DNA from: an uncultured Bacteroidales bacterium
GTDB taxonomy: Bacteria > Bacteroidota > Bacteroidia > Bacteroidales > Bacteroidaceae
Direction of reading: 5' to 3'
NCBI GenBank assembly: GCA_902775375.1
Contig: CACYLU010000003.1
Coordinates: 124,001 to 188,000 of the forward strand
DNA: 64,000 bases
Of the stretch, positions 44,813 through 53,252 are shown one piece after another. The translations under genes and the position numbers were made by a program. A model generated the notes under the pieces. It searched no databases. It was given only the letters and a program-made list of their open reading frames with translations, and had not been told where the DNA came from. Each line of letters starts with the position of its first letter. The stretch's first letter is position 1.

Positions 44813-45927
44813 ATAACTTGCTTCGTTTTCTCTCCCAACACACACCAACGGATAATAGGTATGTAACGGACGATCTCATACGTCAATGGTGATAAAGTGA
44901 AGACTGCAACTGTAAGAATCAGGTACATCATTACTGGGGGCCAATCAGTATAAGTCTTCATCATATAACCTATGCTGGCAATAAACAAATAATGAACGAT
45001 GTATAGTCCGTAGCTGCTACGAGTCATGTATTTGGCAAAACTGGATGTCTTGTCGAAGCAAGCATTAAACCATCCTATCATTGCCAAGCACATCAGCCAT
45101 CCATAGAGGCAGTTGAGTGGGCTCCCCAAGTACTGTGGCGAGGTGTTGTTCTCGCCAAAAGTGGTAGCAATCAATACAATGCCACTAACCACAGCACAGG
45201 CCATCAAGGGTATCCAAGCTTTGGCAACTTTCTTTTGTACTTCATCATGTGAGAATACAAAGTAGCCCATCAAGAAAGGCACAATATAGAAGAAAGGTTT
45301 ATAGAGATTCCAAAGTCCGTCTAAAGTTTCTGGCCGAGGATGTTGTACTATTGTCTGCTCTCCAAGCCAGAAAAGTACACCCATAAGTATAATGACCACT
45401 ATTCCTGCCTTGTCGCACAATTTCCAAAACTTATCTTTTTTATCTAACGCACGCACCAGCAGTAACACTAAGCTAAACAGCCACAACACTTGAATGAACC
45501 AAAGCGGCCCTGTGCCGGAAACGGCCATTATGAAATACTTTGCTATAGCAGGGAGACCATCGAACATACCTTCCCTAGCAGCCACAAGAGTATTGAAATA
45601 GCCCACCACCCAATGGAATACAAATAGCCCTATAGTGCTTGGTACAAGCAACTTTCGTGTGCGTGCTTTGAACCATTCCTTACCGCTATGCTTGTCTAAT
45701 GCATACTTGGAACTGATTCCTGCCAAGAGGAATAGCAATGGCATAAACCACGGGTAGAGGATATACATCACCACATCTTGATATTGCGGATACTCAGGGT
45801 ATTCACCAAAACCGCCTATACCACCAAACACTCCTTTGTTATTATAAAAGTATATCACATGGTAGAACAGCACCAATAGCACTGTTACCCAGCGCAGATT
45901 GTCCATCCAATGTTTTCGCATATTCAT
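44797..45927 (-). CDS. Acyltransferase family 3 membrane protein
   Basis: 376 residues with about ten hydrophobic helices. The start RKHWMDNLRWVTVLLVLFYHVIYF carries the conserved His of helix 1 in acyltransferase-3 proteins; the Arg-rich loop WFKARTRKLLVPSTIGLFVFHW follows. The C terminus has SYGLYIVHYLFIA, another family mark. These enzymes move acyl groups onto sugars or glucans at the membrane (OpgC and OafA are known examples). The acceptor is unknown here. The 3' end overlaps the promoter of the DUF4468 gene. Confidence 0.87.
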   Translation of the reverse strand: MNMRKHWMDNLRWVTVLLVLFYHVIYFYNNKGVFGGIGGFGEYPEYPQYQDVVMYILYPWFMPLLFLLAGISSKYALDKHSGKEWFKARTRKLLVPSTIGLFVFHWVVGYFNTLVAAREGMFDGLPAIAKYFIMAVSGTGPLWFIQVLWLFSLVLLLVRALDKKDKFWKLCDKAGIVVIILMGVLFWLGEQTIVQHPRPETLDGLWNLYKPFFYIVPFLMGYFVFSHDEVQKKVAKAWIPLMACAVVSGIVLIATTFGENNTSPQYLGSPLNCLYGWLMCLAMIGWFNACFDKTSSFAKYMTRSSYGLYIVHYLFIASIGYMMKTYTDWPPVMMYLILTVAVFTLSPLTYEIVRYIPIIRWCVLGEKTKQVILHVS

Positions 45928-45977
45928 CTTTTTTTATTTACTTGAAATGATTTACCAACGAATATATCTTTCATACA

Positions 45978-46598
45978 TTATCCCAATTGGTTGATTACTT
46001 GTTGCATTTTGTTCAGGAACCTGGCGGCTTGAGCTCCATCCATCTGTACATGATGGAATTGGAAAGAGATGGGCAGGGTGGTTTTGAACCAACCTTTACG
46101 ATATCTGCCCCATGCTAAGAACGGATTGTTGTAGATGCCGGAGTATTGGTTGACGATGCAATCGAGCTCTGTGCCTACAAGTGCTGACGTACCCACAATG
46201 ACGGCTTCATTGTCAAGCATATCCTGACAGGTTTGACTGCTGGTCTTTGTCAGGTACAGGTAATTGGCGTTAAACTCTTCCAGATTGTCGTTGCTAACAA
46301 TGTCGCAGAAACTCAACCCACCCTTTATGTTGTTTACTATCATGTTGATGGCAAGACGGTCGTACTTATACAGTTTCCCGTTCTCTGGCAATAAGTAAAA
46401 GTCTTCCATCTTTGATGCCGTTTTTCCAATACACCAGCATAAGAGCATGTTGAACTTATAATTCTTTCGCTTGCTCATCTTGTATAGACGAGTGACGTCA
46501 AAGGTCTTTGTAAGCGTCACCATCGGCATGGGCGACTTCATCCAGTGCTCGAACGCCTCTTTACGATTGGTGTCTTTAGGATCAATCTCTTGTTTCAT
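45978..46598 (-). CDS. Chloramphenicol acetyltransferase-like protein
   Basis: 206 residues, normal for the CAT trimer fold. The catalytic His183 lies in FQFHHVQMDGAQAARFL (HHxxxDG motif). PMPMVTLTKTFDVTRLY and the Asn-Pro-Phe segment NNPFLAWGRY also fit the family. Many Bacteroidales copies of this family are not resistance genes, and the acceptor is unknown. It sits between a GNAT gene (4-base gap) and an acyltransferase-3 gene. Confidence 0.86.
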   Translation of the reverse strand: MKQEIDPKDTNRKEAFEHWMKSPMPMVTLTKTFDVTRLYKMSKRKNYKFNMLLCWCIGKTASKMEDFYLLPENGKLYKYDRLAINMIVNNIKGGLSFCDIVSNDNLEEFNANYLYLTKTSSQTCQDMLDNEAVIVGTSALVGTELDCIVNQYSGIYNNPFLAWGRYRKGWFKTTLPISFQFHHVQMDGAQAARFLNKMQQVINQLG

Positions 46599-46602
46599 AT
46601 CT

Positions 46603-47121
46603 TTATTTTAATTCGAAAAAATAAAAGTCCGTCCAGCCTGTGTTCTCTGCATAGAGGTGTTGTTTGCCCCTGTACTCGAAGCCTAAGCGTTCGTACATTT
46701 TGTGGGCAGGAGTGTTGGGAGCAAGGGCATCAAGGCGGATGGCCTGCATGCCTTTCTCTTTAGCTAAGTTGATGGCCTTACGAACCATCTCCGATCCTAT
46801 CCCTTTCTTTTGATAGTCAGGATTGATTGCTAAAATATGTAACACTGCCACTTTATCGTCTGATACTTGTTGAGACCACTCAATAGCATGATAGTCCTCG
46901 CCTTGATACATAGTGACAGCCATCGCTCCTACGATAACACTTTGCTCTTTATATAAATACATGCTGCCCTCTTCAATGTAAGCTTTTATACCTTCCAATG
47001 TAGGATGTTTTCTTTTACTCCATCGGGCATATACAGTCATGTCAGGTGTACGTTCTGTCACATCATCATAGAAAGCGATGATGGAGTCATAATCTTCAAT
47101 TTCAGCTTGATTTAATTTCAT
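46603..47121 (-). CDS. GNAT family N-acetyltransferase
   Basis: 172 residues with one GNAT domain. Motif A is LAINPDYQKKGIGSEMVRKAI, giving the Q-K-K-G-I-G acetyl-CoA loop. Motif B includes AIRLDALAPNTPAHKMYERLGFEYRG. The N-terminal helices (DDVTERTPDMTVYARW) would form the substrate pocket. The acceptor is unknown. The start overlaps the DUF3795 stop by 20 bases, so translation is likely coupled in a chain of four genes. Confidence 0.9.
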   Translation of the reverse strand: MKLNQAEIEDYDSIIAFYDDVTERTPDMTVYARWSKRKHPTLEGIKAYIEEGSMYLYKEQSVIVGAMAVTMYQGEDYHAIEWSQQVSDDKVAVLHILAINPDYQKKGIGSEMVRKAINLAKEKGMQAIRLDALAPNTPAHKMYERLGFEYRGKQHLYAENTGWTDFYFFELK

Positions 47122-47485
47122 TATTATGCGTCGTTATTTTCAAATTATTCTTTGCATCTTCGTTATTACTTATCTCAGCGGTAAGTTTGGCACATGAATC
47201 CATTTCAATACATTCAGCACAAGATTCATAACCCTTGCTGAGAACACACGGCTTGATTTTGCACATCTGATTACAAAAGAAGTATTTCACACCATTGCCC
47301 TTACATCCCGTACAATTTATTTTATCAGGAGTAATCATATCGGTATGAAACAACTCGCACCATTTACGAGATACCTCCTCACGCATTTTGTCATCATCCT
47401 TAATTGTGGCAATGCTAGCTTCGCATTTCTCACAGTTAATGCCGCAATATCCAATCATTTTATCTTTCATCTTGACATTATTCAA
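47102..47485 (-). CDS. Cysteine-rich DUF3795 protein
   Basis: 127 residues. About fourteen cysteines are arranged in pairs: YCGINCEKCEA, INCTGCKGNG, CNQMCKIKPC and CAECIEMDSC. This matches DUF3795, thought to bind metal or a cluster, with no proven function. An inner Met gives MIGYCG, a common family start, five codons downstream. It overlaps the genes on both sides (8 bases upstream, 20 downstream). Confidence 0.85.
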   Translation of the reverse strand: MNNVKMKDKMIGYCGINCEKCEASIATIKDDDKMREEVSRKWCELFHTDMITPDKINCTGCKGNGVKYFFCNQMCKIKPCVLSKGYESCAECIEMDSCAKLTAEISNNEDAKNNLKITTHNNEIKSS

Positions 47486-48827
47486 TTACGAAACTACGAG
47501 GATAAAAGTCGCTGTAGAAACGGCCATCGTAGGCGGTGAACTTTAGCACACAGTAGTTAGGGTCGGTCACACCGCCGGGGTAGTATTGCTCATCGCCCTT
47601 GTGCCAGATCATTTCTTTCGAAGCGGCATCCGTCAACACCTCCATCGTACCTCTTAGCATCATGCCTTTAAATCCTTTGGCATCGCAAAAATAGATACTT
47701 GCCTTAGGGTTAACCTTGTATTGAGCCACACGTATTGAGAACGTGTTGGTCGTAAAGTAGAAGGTTTTGATACCCTCTCGCTTGCGTGGCTTCAGCATGG
47801 CCTTGGTCCAAGGAAAACCTTCTTGATCTACGGATGAGATGTAAGCGATGGGCAGTTTGTCGGCCATCTGCGCAATGAGTTCTTTAACCCCTGCCAAAGC
47901 AGGGTTAACATTCATGACTTCATCGTTACTAACATCCAACGTTTGGCGCCAACGCTTCAACTGGGGAAAGTATGATTTCATCATGCCAATATATTCCTCT
48001 TTGGTAATAGGCTTCTCCAATCCCTTGTTTACTGCGCCAATAAACTGCGCGCAATGTTCTATCATCTCGTCCATGGTGCAGTCCTGCAAAAACTTTCCGT
48101 CTTTGTAGCAGTACTGGCAATAATCTTCGTTCTTATTACCGTCGGCATTGGTGCCGAGAATTTCATCTGTGAGCGGCATGCCGCAACTCTGACAGAATTG
48201 AGGCAATTGCCCTGGAAGGCGGAGTTTTTCCTTCTTTGGGAAAGTCGCTTCGTAGGCCTCGAAAGCCTTTGGATTCTCATCTGCCACAAAGTAGCCTTTG
48301 GGAGGACAATAGGTGGCTTCATCCACACCATGCTCTTGCAGCCAACCTGGTGTCAGCTCTTGAGCGAGGAAATAGGGAACCTCTGCATCACGAGGCTCGG
48401 CATGATAATGGATGTTCAGTTTACTGGCGAGGTCGAAGCCTGCGTGTTTGTAGAAGTCAATGTTGCCTTCCATGCAGAGAAAGCCGATTCCCATCATTCG
48501 GGCTCTTTCTAAGGCATACTGGAGCAGTTTGAGCCCATAGCCTTTGCGCTGATAGTCAGGATGGATGCTGATTGGGCCAAAGGTCCAAGACGGCTTGCGA
48601 TTACCATTATCGAGTACTAATTCTGCTTTTGAAAACATCACATGACCAATAATCATATTATCCTCTTCCATCACTAAATCCAACTCTGGGATAAAGTCAG
48701 GATTCGTTCTGTACTGATTGAGCACATAATGCTCAGTGCATCCCGGACGATAGATGTTCCAAAATGCTTCTCGCGTTAGGTTCTCTACCTCACGATAATC
48801 TTTGGGTTGTTCTAATCTGATATTCAT
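47478..48827 (-). CDS. Three-domain fusion: GNAT, zinc ribbon, pyridoxamine-5'-phosphate-oxidase-like
   Basis: 449 residues. Residues 1-165 are a GNAT acetyltransferase (IHPDYQRKGYGLKLLQYAL; FYKHAGFDLASK). Residues about 210-265 are a putative zinc ribbon (FCQSCGMPLTDEILG, then YCQYCYKDG). Residues about 315-449 are a split-barrel flavin/PNPOx-like domain (IAYISSVDQEGFPWTKAMLKPR, TFYFTTNTFS, IYFCDAKGF). Each domain is complete. The combination suggests detoxification or a redox-sensing acetyltransferase, but the substrate is unknown. It opens a coupled gene chain under a good promoter. Confidence 0.86.
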   Translation of the reverse strand: MNIRLEQPKDYREVENLTREAFWNIYRPGCTEHYVLNQYRTNPDFIPELDLVMEEDNMIIGHVMFSKAELVLDNGNRKPSWTFGPISIHPDYQRKGYGLKLLQYALERARMMGIGFLCMEGNIDFYKHAGFDLASKLNIHYHAEPRDAEVPYFLAQELTPGWLQEHGVDEATYCPPKGYFVADENPKAFEAYEATFPKKEKLRLPGQLPQFCQSCGMPLTDEILGTNADGNKNEDYCQYCYKDGKFLQDCTMDEMIEHCAQFIGAVNKGLEKPITKEEYIGMMKSYFPQLKRWRQTLDVSNDEVMNVNPALAGVKELIAQMADKLPIAYISSVDQEGFPWTKAMLKPRKREGIKTFYFTTNTFSIRVAQYKVNPKASIYFCDAKGFKGMMLRGTMEVLTDAASKEMIWHKGDEQYYPGGVTDPNYCVLKFTAYDGRFYSDFYPRSFVIE

Positions 48828-48873
48828 AATGCTTGTTTTTATTAGCTGGCTACTAATTACAAATCAGACGGCA

Positions 48874-48905
48874 CAAAGTTATATCATATTTCAATGATAA
48901 GCAAA
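48874..48905 (-). promoter_or_regulatory. Promoter of the GNAT/PNPOx fusion operon
   Basis: Minus-strand TTTG (48905-48902), a 20-base spacer and TAACTTTG (48881-48874) match the consensus; the leader is about 40 bases. The -33 word touches the 3' end of the outer-membrane barrel gene. Confidence 0.6.
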
Positions 48906-48907
48906 TG

Positions 48908-51280
48908 CTACATCCTCGATTTTTGTTCGCTTCCAGCACCTGAACCACGATACTTGCTTTGTGCTGCATTGAAAGTATAACGAACGGAGAACTTCACCCT
49001 CTGCGTATCCATCGTGTTGTTCTGACTGATGGTATGGCTGCCAAAGTCGCTGTTTACATTTGTCTTGGCGGTATGAGTCAGATCGTTGCCTTCTATGCGA
49101 AGCACCAGGGAGTTGTCTCTCAAGAGCGTCTTTTGCACAGCAGCCGTCAGGTTGAAGAAAGCATCCCTCATATAGATGTTCTGCGTGTAACCTTTGGTCT
49201 GCATCAATCCTCCCAGTTCAAGTTGCCAACCGCCATTCAACTTGAAAGTATTGTTCAGCTGCATCACGCCTATTGGTTTGTCGTTGAACTTGGTTTCACG
49301 GAAGCCTGAAGCCATACGGGGATCAGGCGCATTGATGGTGAGCCACTGTTTCTGGATGCCTAAGGTATAGCTCATGGTCCATACTCCGATGGTATGGTTC
49401 AGCATGCCATATGCTACCAGCATACGGAACGGGCTGTCAATGTTGCGAGGCTTCACCAATATAACACCCTCATCGTTGTAAGGCGATGACCAAGTCATTA
49501 TCGGGTCATTGGTGCGAGAATAGTTCACCATGAAGGTCAGGAATTTCCAAACGGCTGTGGCACTCACGTTGTGAATCAACTCAGGCTGTAGCTGGGCGTT
49601 GCCGCTCTGCAGCAGATAGCGGTTGTCATAGCTGATGGCGCTTGACAGCTGGGCGTAGTTGGGACGTCGAGTCCTTGCACTATAGTTCAGCATTAGTTGT
49701 ACTTTACCCACTTTGCCAGCAAATGAAATGGTTGGGAACCAGTTACTATAGTTGCGGGATAGATTGTTGGCTGGTGTCACTGCGTCATGATAAATGTAAT
49801 GTACGTTCTCATAGCGTACGCCTGCGCTTATTTGACCAATCTTTGGAAGGTTGAAGCCATAGTTGGCAAAACCTGCATAGATGTCTTCCTTCACCTCTGC
49901 CTTTGAAGCAGGAATGTCAACGCCTGTAATGGCATAATTGTCATTCCTACGAGAGAAAGACTCTTCAGTTCCCACCTGTAACTGCCCTTTCCATACTGGA
50001 TAGGATACAATGGCCTTGGCTGCATAGAGATGACTGCAGTTTTCGCTATGACTGTGTATCTCGGCATCGTGAGTCATGGGACTTGTTTCTATTGAGACCG
50101 ATTTTGCAGAGCGTTCAGATCCATAGTAGTCTAAATTCACGTCGAGCCCCAGCTTCGAACCGATGGTGCCGTTGTAATACAGATTTACCCCCATATTATA
50201 AGGAGTCTTCTTGCCGATTCGGTCTTCAGACCTAGTGGTCAATTGGTCAACAAGTACACCATCCTCAAACACTGTGTCACCAGTATTCATTATTGTTTTG
50301 TGACTTAGCTCTTTTCCCCACTCAAACTTACCTCCCACAAAATGTTTATCGTCTATCTGCCAGTTCACGCCTGCATTTCCATATAGGCTTTGTCCTATAT
50401 AATCCAGTGACAGGTCACTGTTGTTATCAATCAGATGCTTGGCGTATGTTTCCCTTTTAATTTCTGCAATCTGGCGGGAGGTATTCCTGTTATAATTAAT
50501 GCCAGCGAAGAAATCCAAGCCCCCTGTGCGGTAGTTCATGTTGAAAGCAGCTGAGGGGTCATTACCTTTGCTCCATTGTAATGATTGAGAGTCTGAGGCA
50601 TTGAAGTTGAAACCGAAACCTTCGCCTTGCCTACGTATGGTACGGATGCGTACCACGCTGCGTACGGTAGCATCATATTGTGCCCCAGGATTAGTGATTA
50701 CCTCCACGCTCTGTATCTCGTTGCTTTGCAATCGTGTTAACTCAGAGGAATCGGTAATCTTGCGGCCGTTGATATATACCAATGGCGAGCCTTTTCCCAT
50801 TACTTCCAACCCGTTAGGCCCTTTGATAAGGCCAGGTGTTTTCGCCAATACGTCGTCGGCCGTGCCGACATTCTCCAGTACAGATCCCTTGACGTTTGTC
50901 TGTAATCCTTCACCTGTTAGCTTGGTCTTTGGTAGTTGTGCCTTTACAACTACCTCACCTAACAGCTGGGTATCTTCTGCTAATACAATGATCTGCTCAT
51001 CGGCAGCAGGCTGGTAGCTCGTTTGATATCCAATGCAAGATACCTGAAGCAGTCCGTCGCTCTTGTTAGTTACAATCTTAAACAAACCCTCGCCATTGGT
51101 CACTGCCCCCTGTATAAAAGTTGAGTCAGGGATTGATAATAACACCACATTTACATAAGGAATAGGTGTACCTTGTGTGTCTGTTACTTTTCCACCGATG
51201 TCATGTGTTTTAGCTGTAACGTTAATTGTCATCATCACGGCAGTCATCTGTGCTGCCATTTTCATTAATATATTCTTCAT
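48908..51280 (-). CDS. Outer-membrane beta-barrel protein with carboxypeptidase-like N domain (TonB-receptor type)
   Basis: 790 residues. A signal peptide is followed by a CarboxypepD_reg-like domain (GGKVTDTQGTPIPYVNVVLLSIPDS, GEGLFKIVTNKSDGLLQVSCIGYQ), a plug-like domain (GSVLENVGTADDVLAKTPGLI, GSPLVYINGRKI, QSVEVITNPGAQYDATV) and a barrel of the outer-membrane protein beta-barrel family (PF14905 type). It lacks a SusD partner and the SusC signature, so it is not a SusC. The ligand is unknown. It follows the LiaF-like gene by 25 bases. Confidence 0.88.
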   Translation of the reverse strand: MKNILMKMAAQMTAVMMTINVTAKTHDIGGKVTDTQGTPIPYVNVVLLSIPDSTFIQGAVTNGEGLFKIVTNKSDGLLQVSCIGYQTSYQPAADEQIIVLAEDTQLLGEVVVKAQLPKTKLTGEGLQTNVKGSVLENVGTADDVLAKTPGLIKGPNGLEVMGKGSPLVYINGRKITDSSELTRLQSNEIQSVEVITNPGAQYDATVRSVVRIRTIRRQGEGFGFNFNASDSQSLQWSKGNDPSAAFNMNYRTGGLDFFAGINYNRNTSRQIAEIKRETYAKHLIDNNSDLSLDYIGQSLYGNAGVNWQIDDKHFVGGKFEWGKELSHKTIMNTGDTVFEDGVLVDQLTTRSEDRIGKKTPYNMGVNLYYNGTIGSKLGLDVNLDYYGSERSAKSVSIETSPMTHDAEIHSHSENCSHLYAAKAIVSYPVWKGQLQVGTEESFSRRNDNYAITGVDIPASKAEVKEDIYAGFANYGFNLPKIGQISAGVRYENVHYIYHDAVTPANNLSRNYSNWFPTISFAGKVGKVQLMLNYSARTRRPNYAQLSSAISYDNRYLLQSGNAQLQPELIHNVSATAVWKFLTFMVNYSRTNDPIMTWSSPYNDEGVILVKPRNIDSPFRMLVAYGMLNHTIGVWTMSYTLGIQKQWLTINAPDPRMASGFRETKFNDKPIGVMQLNNTFKLNGGWQLELGGLMQTKGYTQNIYMRDAFFNLTAAVQKTLLRDNSLVLRIEGNDLTHTAKTNVNSDFGSHTISQNNTMDTQRVKFSVRYTFNAAQSKYRGSGAGSEQKSRM

Positions 51281-51305
51281 TGTTGTAGTAAATAAAATAA
51301 CTAAA

Positions 51306-52088
51306 TTAATTTCTAATTGTTACTCCACCAAAGACGTTGCTTACTATGACATGAAGGCATGGCACCTCGGGGTCATCACACTTCATTGTTTCATTGCCCA
51401 CGCCTCCAAAAAAACTGCGGCTTTTTACCTCTATATTAATGGTGGGGGGAACCATCAATTCCACACCACCAAAGCAGGTGCGAATGTCAATTTCCTCGTC
51501 TTCATTAATATCAGCATTGCGCAGGTCCAGACGGATGCCTCCGAAAGTGGCTACCAAACGAGCCCCATGGAATAGCTCACCATGATAGATGTATTCATCA
51601 CCACCAAAGCTGGCAGAACAACTGATGCGCTTGCCATCCTCATTGAGGGGTAAAGGACGTTGTAGCCACTGGCCTGGATCGCTTCTAAATCCATCGATAA
51701 TCAACCAGCATCCTAGATATAATAGGATAAAGATTGCTAAATAAAGTTCCAATGAATCTGAAGGCTCATTTTCTAACCAGCTTAGATGGAGGATGCCCAA
51801 CATAACTGCCAACTTAAGCAACAAAGCCACTACCATTATTATGCCGACAACAATCTTCAACCTTTTTGTTATATAATTGTTGGCATGATAGCCCTTAAAG
51901 CCTTCATAGATGAGGTGAAGGCCCACAAAGATGAGAATCGCTGCAGCAAAATAATATACGTTAGGCTCTTCGGTGGCATTCTCAAGCCAACTTAGGTGCA
52001 TGATGCCCCACATGGTAGCTAATTTGAGGAGGCTTGCTACCACTAGGATAATACCAATAATACCTCTGAAAGTGGATTTCGTTTTCAT
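51306..52088 (-). CDS. LiaF-like membrane protein with internal duplication
   Basis: 260 residues. The N-terminal half holds two copies of a two-helix unit: LLKLATMWGIMHLSWLENATE with LIFVGLHLIYEGFKG, and LLKLAVMLGILHLSWLENEPS with LLYLGCWLIIDGFRS. The C-terminal half is beta-rich with five FGG turns (SFGGDEY, TFGGIRL, CFGGVEL, FFGGVGN, VFGGVTI), the pattern of the LiaF/DUF1707-type cell-wall-stress domains. It probably inhibits or tunes a signalling protein; the divergent LytTR regulator is the obvious partner. It is followed by the barrel gene in the same transcript. Confidence 0.82.
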   Translation of the reverse strand: MKTKSTFRGIIGIILVVASLLKLATMWGIMHLSWLENATEEPNVYYFAAAILIFVGLHLIYEGFKGYHANNYITKRLKIVVGIIMVVALLLKLAVMLGILHLSWLENEPSDSLELYLAIFILLYLGCWLIIDGFRSDPGQWLQRPLPLNEDGKRISCSASFGGDEYIYHGELFHGARLVATFGGIRLDLRNADINEDEEIDIRTCFGGVELMVPPTINIEVKSRSFFGGVGNETMKCDDPEVPCLHVIVSNVFGGVTIRN

Positions 52089-52157
52089 AACATTGTATTT
52101 TATTGTTAGACTTTTTTATTCGATTGAAAGTTGCAATTTATCATGCTTTCTTTGATG

Positions 52158-52189
52158 CAAATGTAGACTGAGATGAAATGACCTCCAAA
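52158..52189 (-). promoter_or_regulatory. Promoter of LiaF-like/barrel operon
   Basis: Minus-strand TTTG (52189-52186), a 20-base spacer and TACATTTG (52165-52158) match the consensus. The leader is about 65 bases. It lies back to back with the LytTR gene promoter, leaving about 70 bases for shared control. Confidence 0.6.
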
Positions 52190-52257
52190 AATCTGGGATA
52201 TATGGCAGGTATTTGTGACGAATTGTATAGTTTTGGGATGAATAGCGTGATGGATGG

Positions 52258-52288
52258 TTGCTGTTAACAGATATTTGTCATACCTTTG
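52258..52288 (+). promoter_or_regulatory. Promoter of LytTR gene, probably leaderless
   Basis: TTG (52258-52260), a 20-base spacer and TACCTTTG (52281-52288) match the consensus. The ATG at 52296 is only 7 bases beyond the -7 element, where transcription itself would begin. Confidence 0.6.
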
Positions 52289-52295
52289 CCAGACC

Positions 52296-53183
52296 ATGGA
52301 TAAGATTAAAAAAGAAACTTTGATTGTACGTATTACCAGTGTAGGATTCACCATCCTCGCTTTTGCGGTGTTCCAACCTCTTGGCCTCAATCAGCTCGGG
52401 TGGATGATGTTTGTTCATCTTCTTGCCATTTGGGCGATAGGGATAGGCGTTTGTTATATCACAGAAATTATTCTCACCAACCTGCTTCGTCATCCTGCGT
52501 CATTGGACAAAGGCGCTGAGTATATTATCCATCGTAATCTGTGGTTTCAGCTTATTAATACACCTTTCGAGGCACTTATGATTTGCGTTTATCTGCATTT
52601 TATATTGAGTGGCAGAGGCTCAGATGACCCTCTCTCATTGAAGGGATTGCTACAGACAATTCTTCTTATTGCTTTTTGCTCATTTGCCATTGGTTTGTAC
52701 TGGCGATTCAAATATCGTAGCAGATACTTGGCGGCAGAATTAGAAGAAACACGTTTGTTAAACCAGCAGTTGCAAAAGATGCAGCAAGTTGTATTGTCAC
52801 CGCTAGATGAATCTCATAAAGGTGAAACTCTGTCGAATAATGTCATCAAACTTAAGGGCACAACAAATGATAGCATTAGTTTTCAGATATCCGATTTATT
52901 ATATGTTGAGGCTGTGGGCAACTATGTAAAAGTATACCATCTCCGCGAAGGGAAAGTACATTCCGATATGCTGAGAGCTACTTCTAAACAAATTGAAAAC
53001 GACTTGCGTGCCTATCCGTTGATTGTGCGATGCCATCGTGCTTTCGTTGTTAATCTTCAGCAAGTGGAGCAGATTATCTCCAAGTCGGGTAGTATGCAGC
53101 TGCTTATCAAGCATTGCCATGACTATCTTCCTGTTTCGCGCAGCAATATCTCACAGGTGAAGGAAAGCATAAAGAATCTGTGA
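52296..53183 (+). CDS. Membrane-bound LytTR family transcriptional regulator
   Basis: 295 residues from the ATG at 52296 (MDKIKKETL). In-frame starts further upstream would lie inside the promoter. Four hydrophobic helices occupy residues 15-150 (VGFTILAFAVFQPLG, MFVHLLAIWAIGIGVCYI, FEALMICVYLHFIL, ILLIAFCSFAIGLYW). A coiled linker follows (AELEETRLLNQQLQKMQQ), then the LytTR DNA-binding domain (about 187-295) with LLYVEAVGNYVKVY, IVRCHRAFVVNLQQVE and LPVSRSNISQVKE. It has no receiver domain. It probably controls the divergent LiaF-like operon and itself. Confidence 0.9.
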   Translation: MDKIKKETLIVRITSVGFTILAFAVFQPLGLNQLGWMMFVHLLAIWAIGIGVCYITEIILTNLLRHPASLDKGAEYIIHRNLWFQLINTPFEALMICVYLHFILSGRGSDDPLSLKGLLQTILLIAFCSFAIGLYWRFKYRSRYLAAELEETRLLNQQLQKMQQVVLSPLDESHKGETLSNNVIKLKGTTNDSISFQISDLLYVEAVGNYVKVYHLREGKVHSDMLRATSKQIENDLRAYPLIVRCHRAFVVNLQQVEQIISKSGSMQLLIKHCHDYLPVSRSNISQVKESIKNL

Positions 53184-53199
53184 AGTTTCCTGTTTTTTA

Positions 53200-53229
53200 T
53201 TGCCTATAATAAAATATTGTGTACCTTTG
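53200..53229 (+). promoter_or_regulatory. Promoter of NlpC/P60-epimerase operon
   Basis: TTG (53200-53202), a 19-base spacer and TACCTTTG (53222-53229) match the consensus; the ATG follows at 53253. Confidence 0.6.
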
Positions 53230-53252
53230 CATAACTCAATAATAAAGATGTT

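Noticed and set aside
45978-46598. Acquired chloramphenicol-resistance gene
   Set aside because: The catalytic motif is present, but the gene sits in a coupled chromosomal operon with no mobile-element signs, so resistance cannot be inferred.
48054-48532. Plus-strand frames of 152 and 98 codons
   Set aside because: They lie opposite the zinc-ribbon and GNAT parts of a well-supported fusion gene and show no motif of their own.
48908-51280. SusC-type glycan importer
   Set aside because: There is no SusD gene beside it, the plug lacks the SusC sequence, and its length of 790 residues fits the smaller barrel family.
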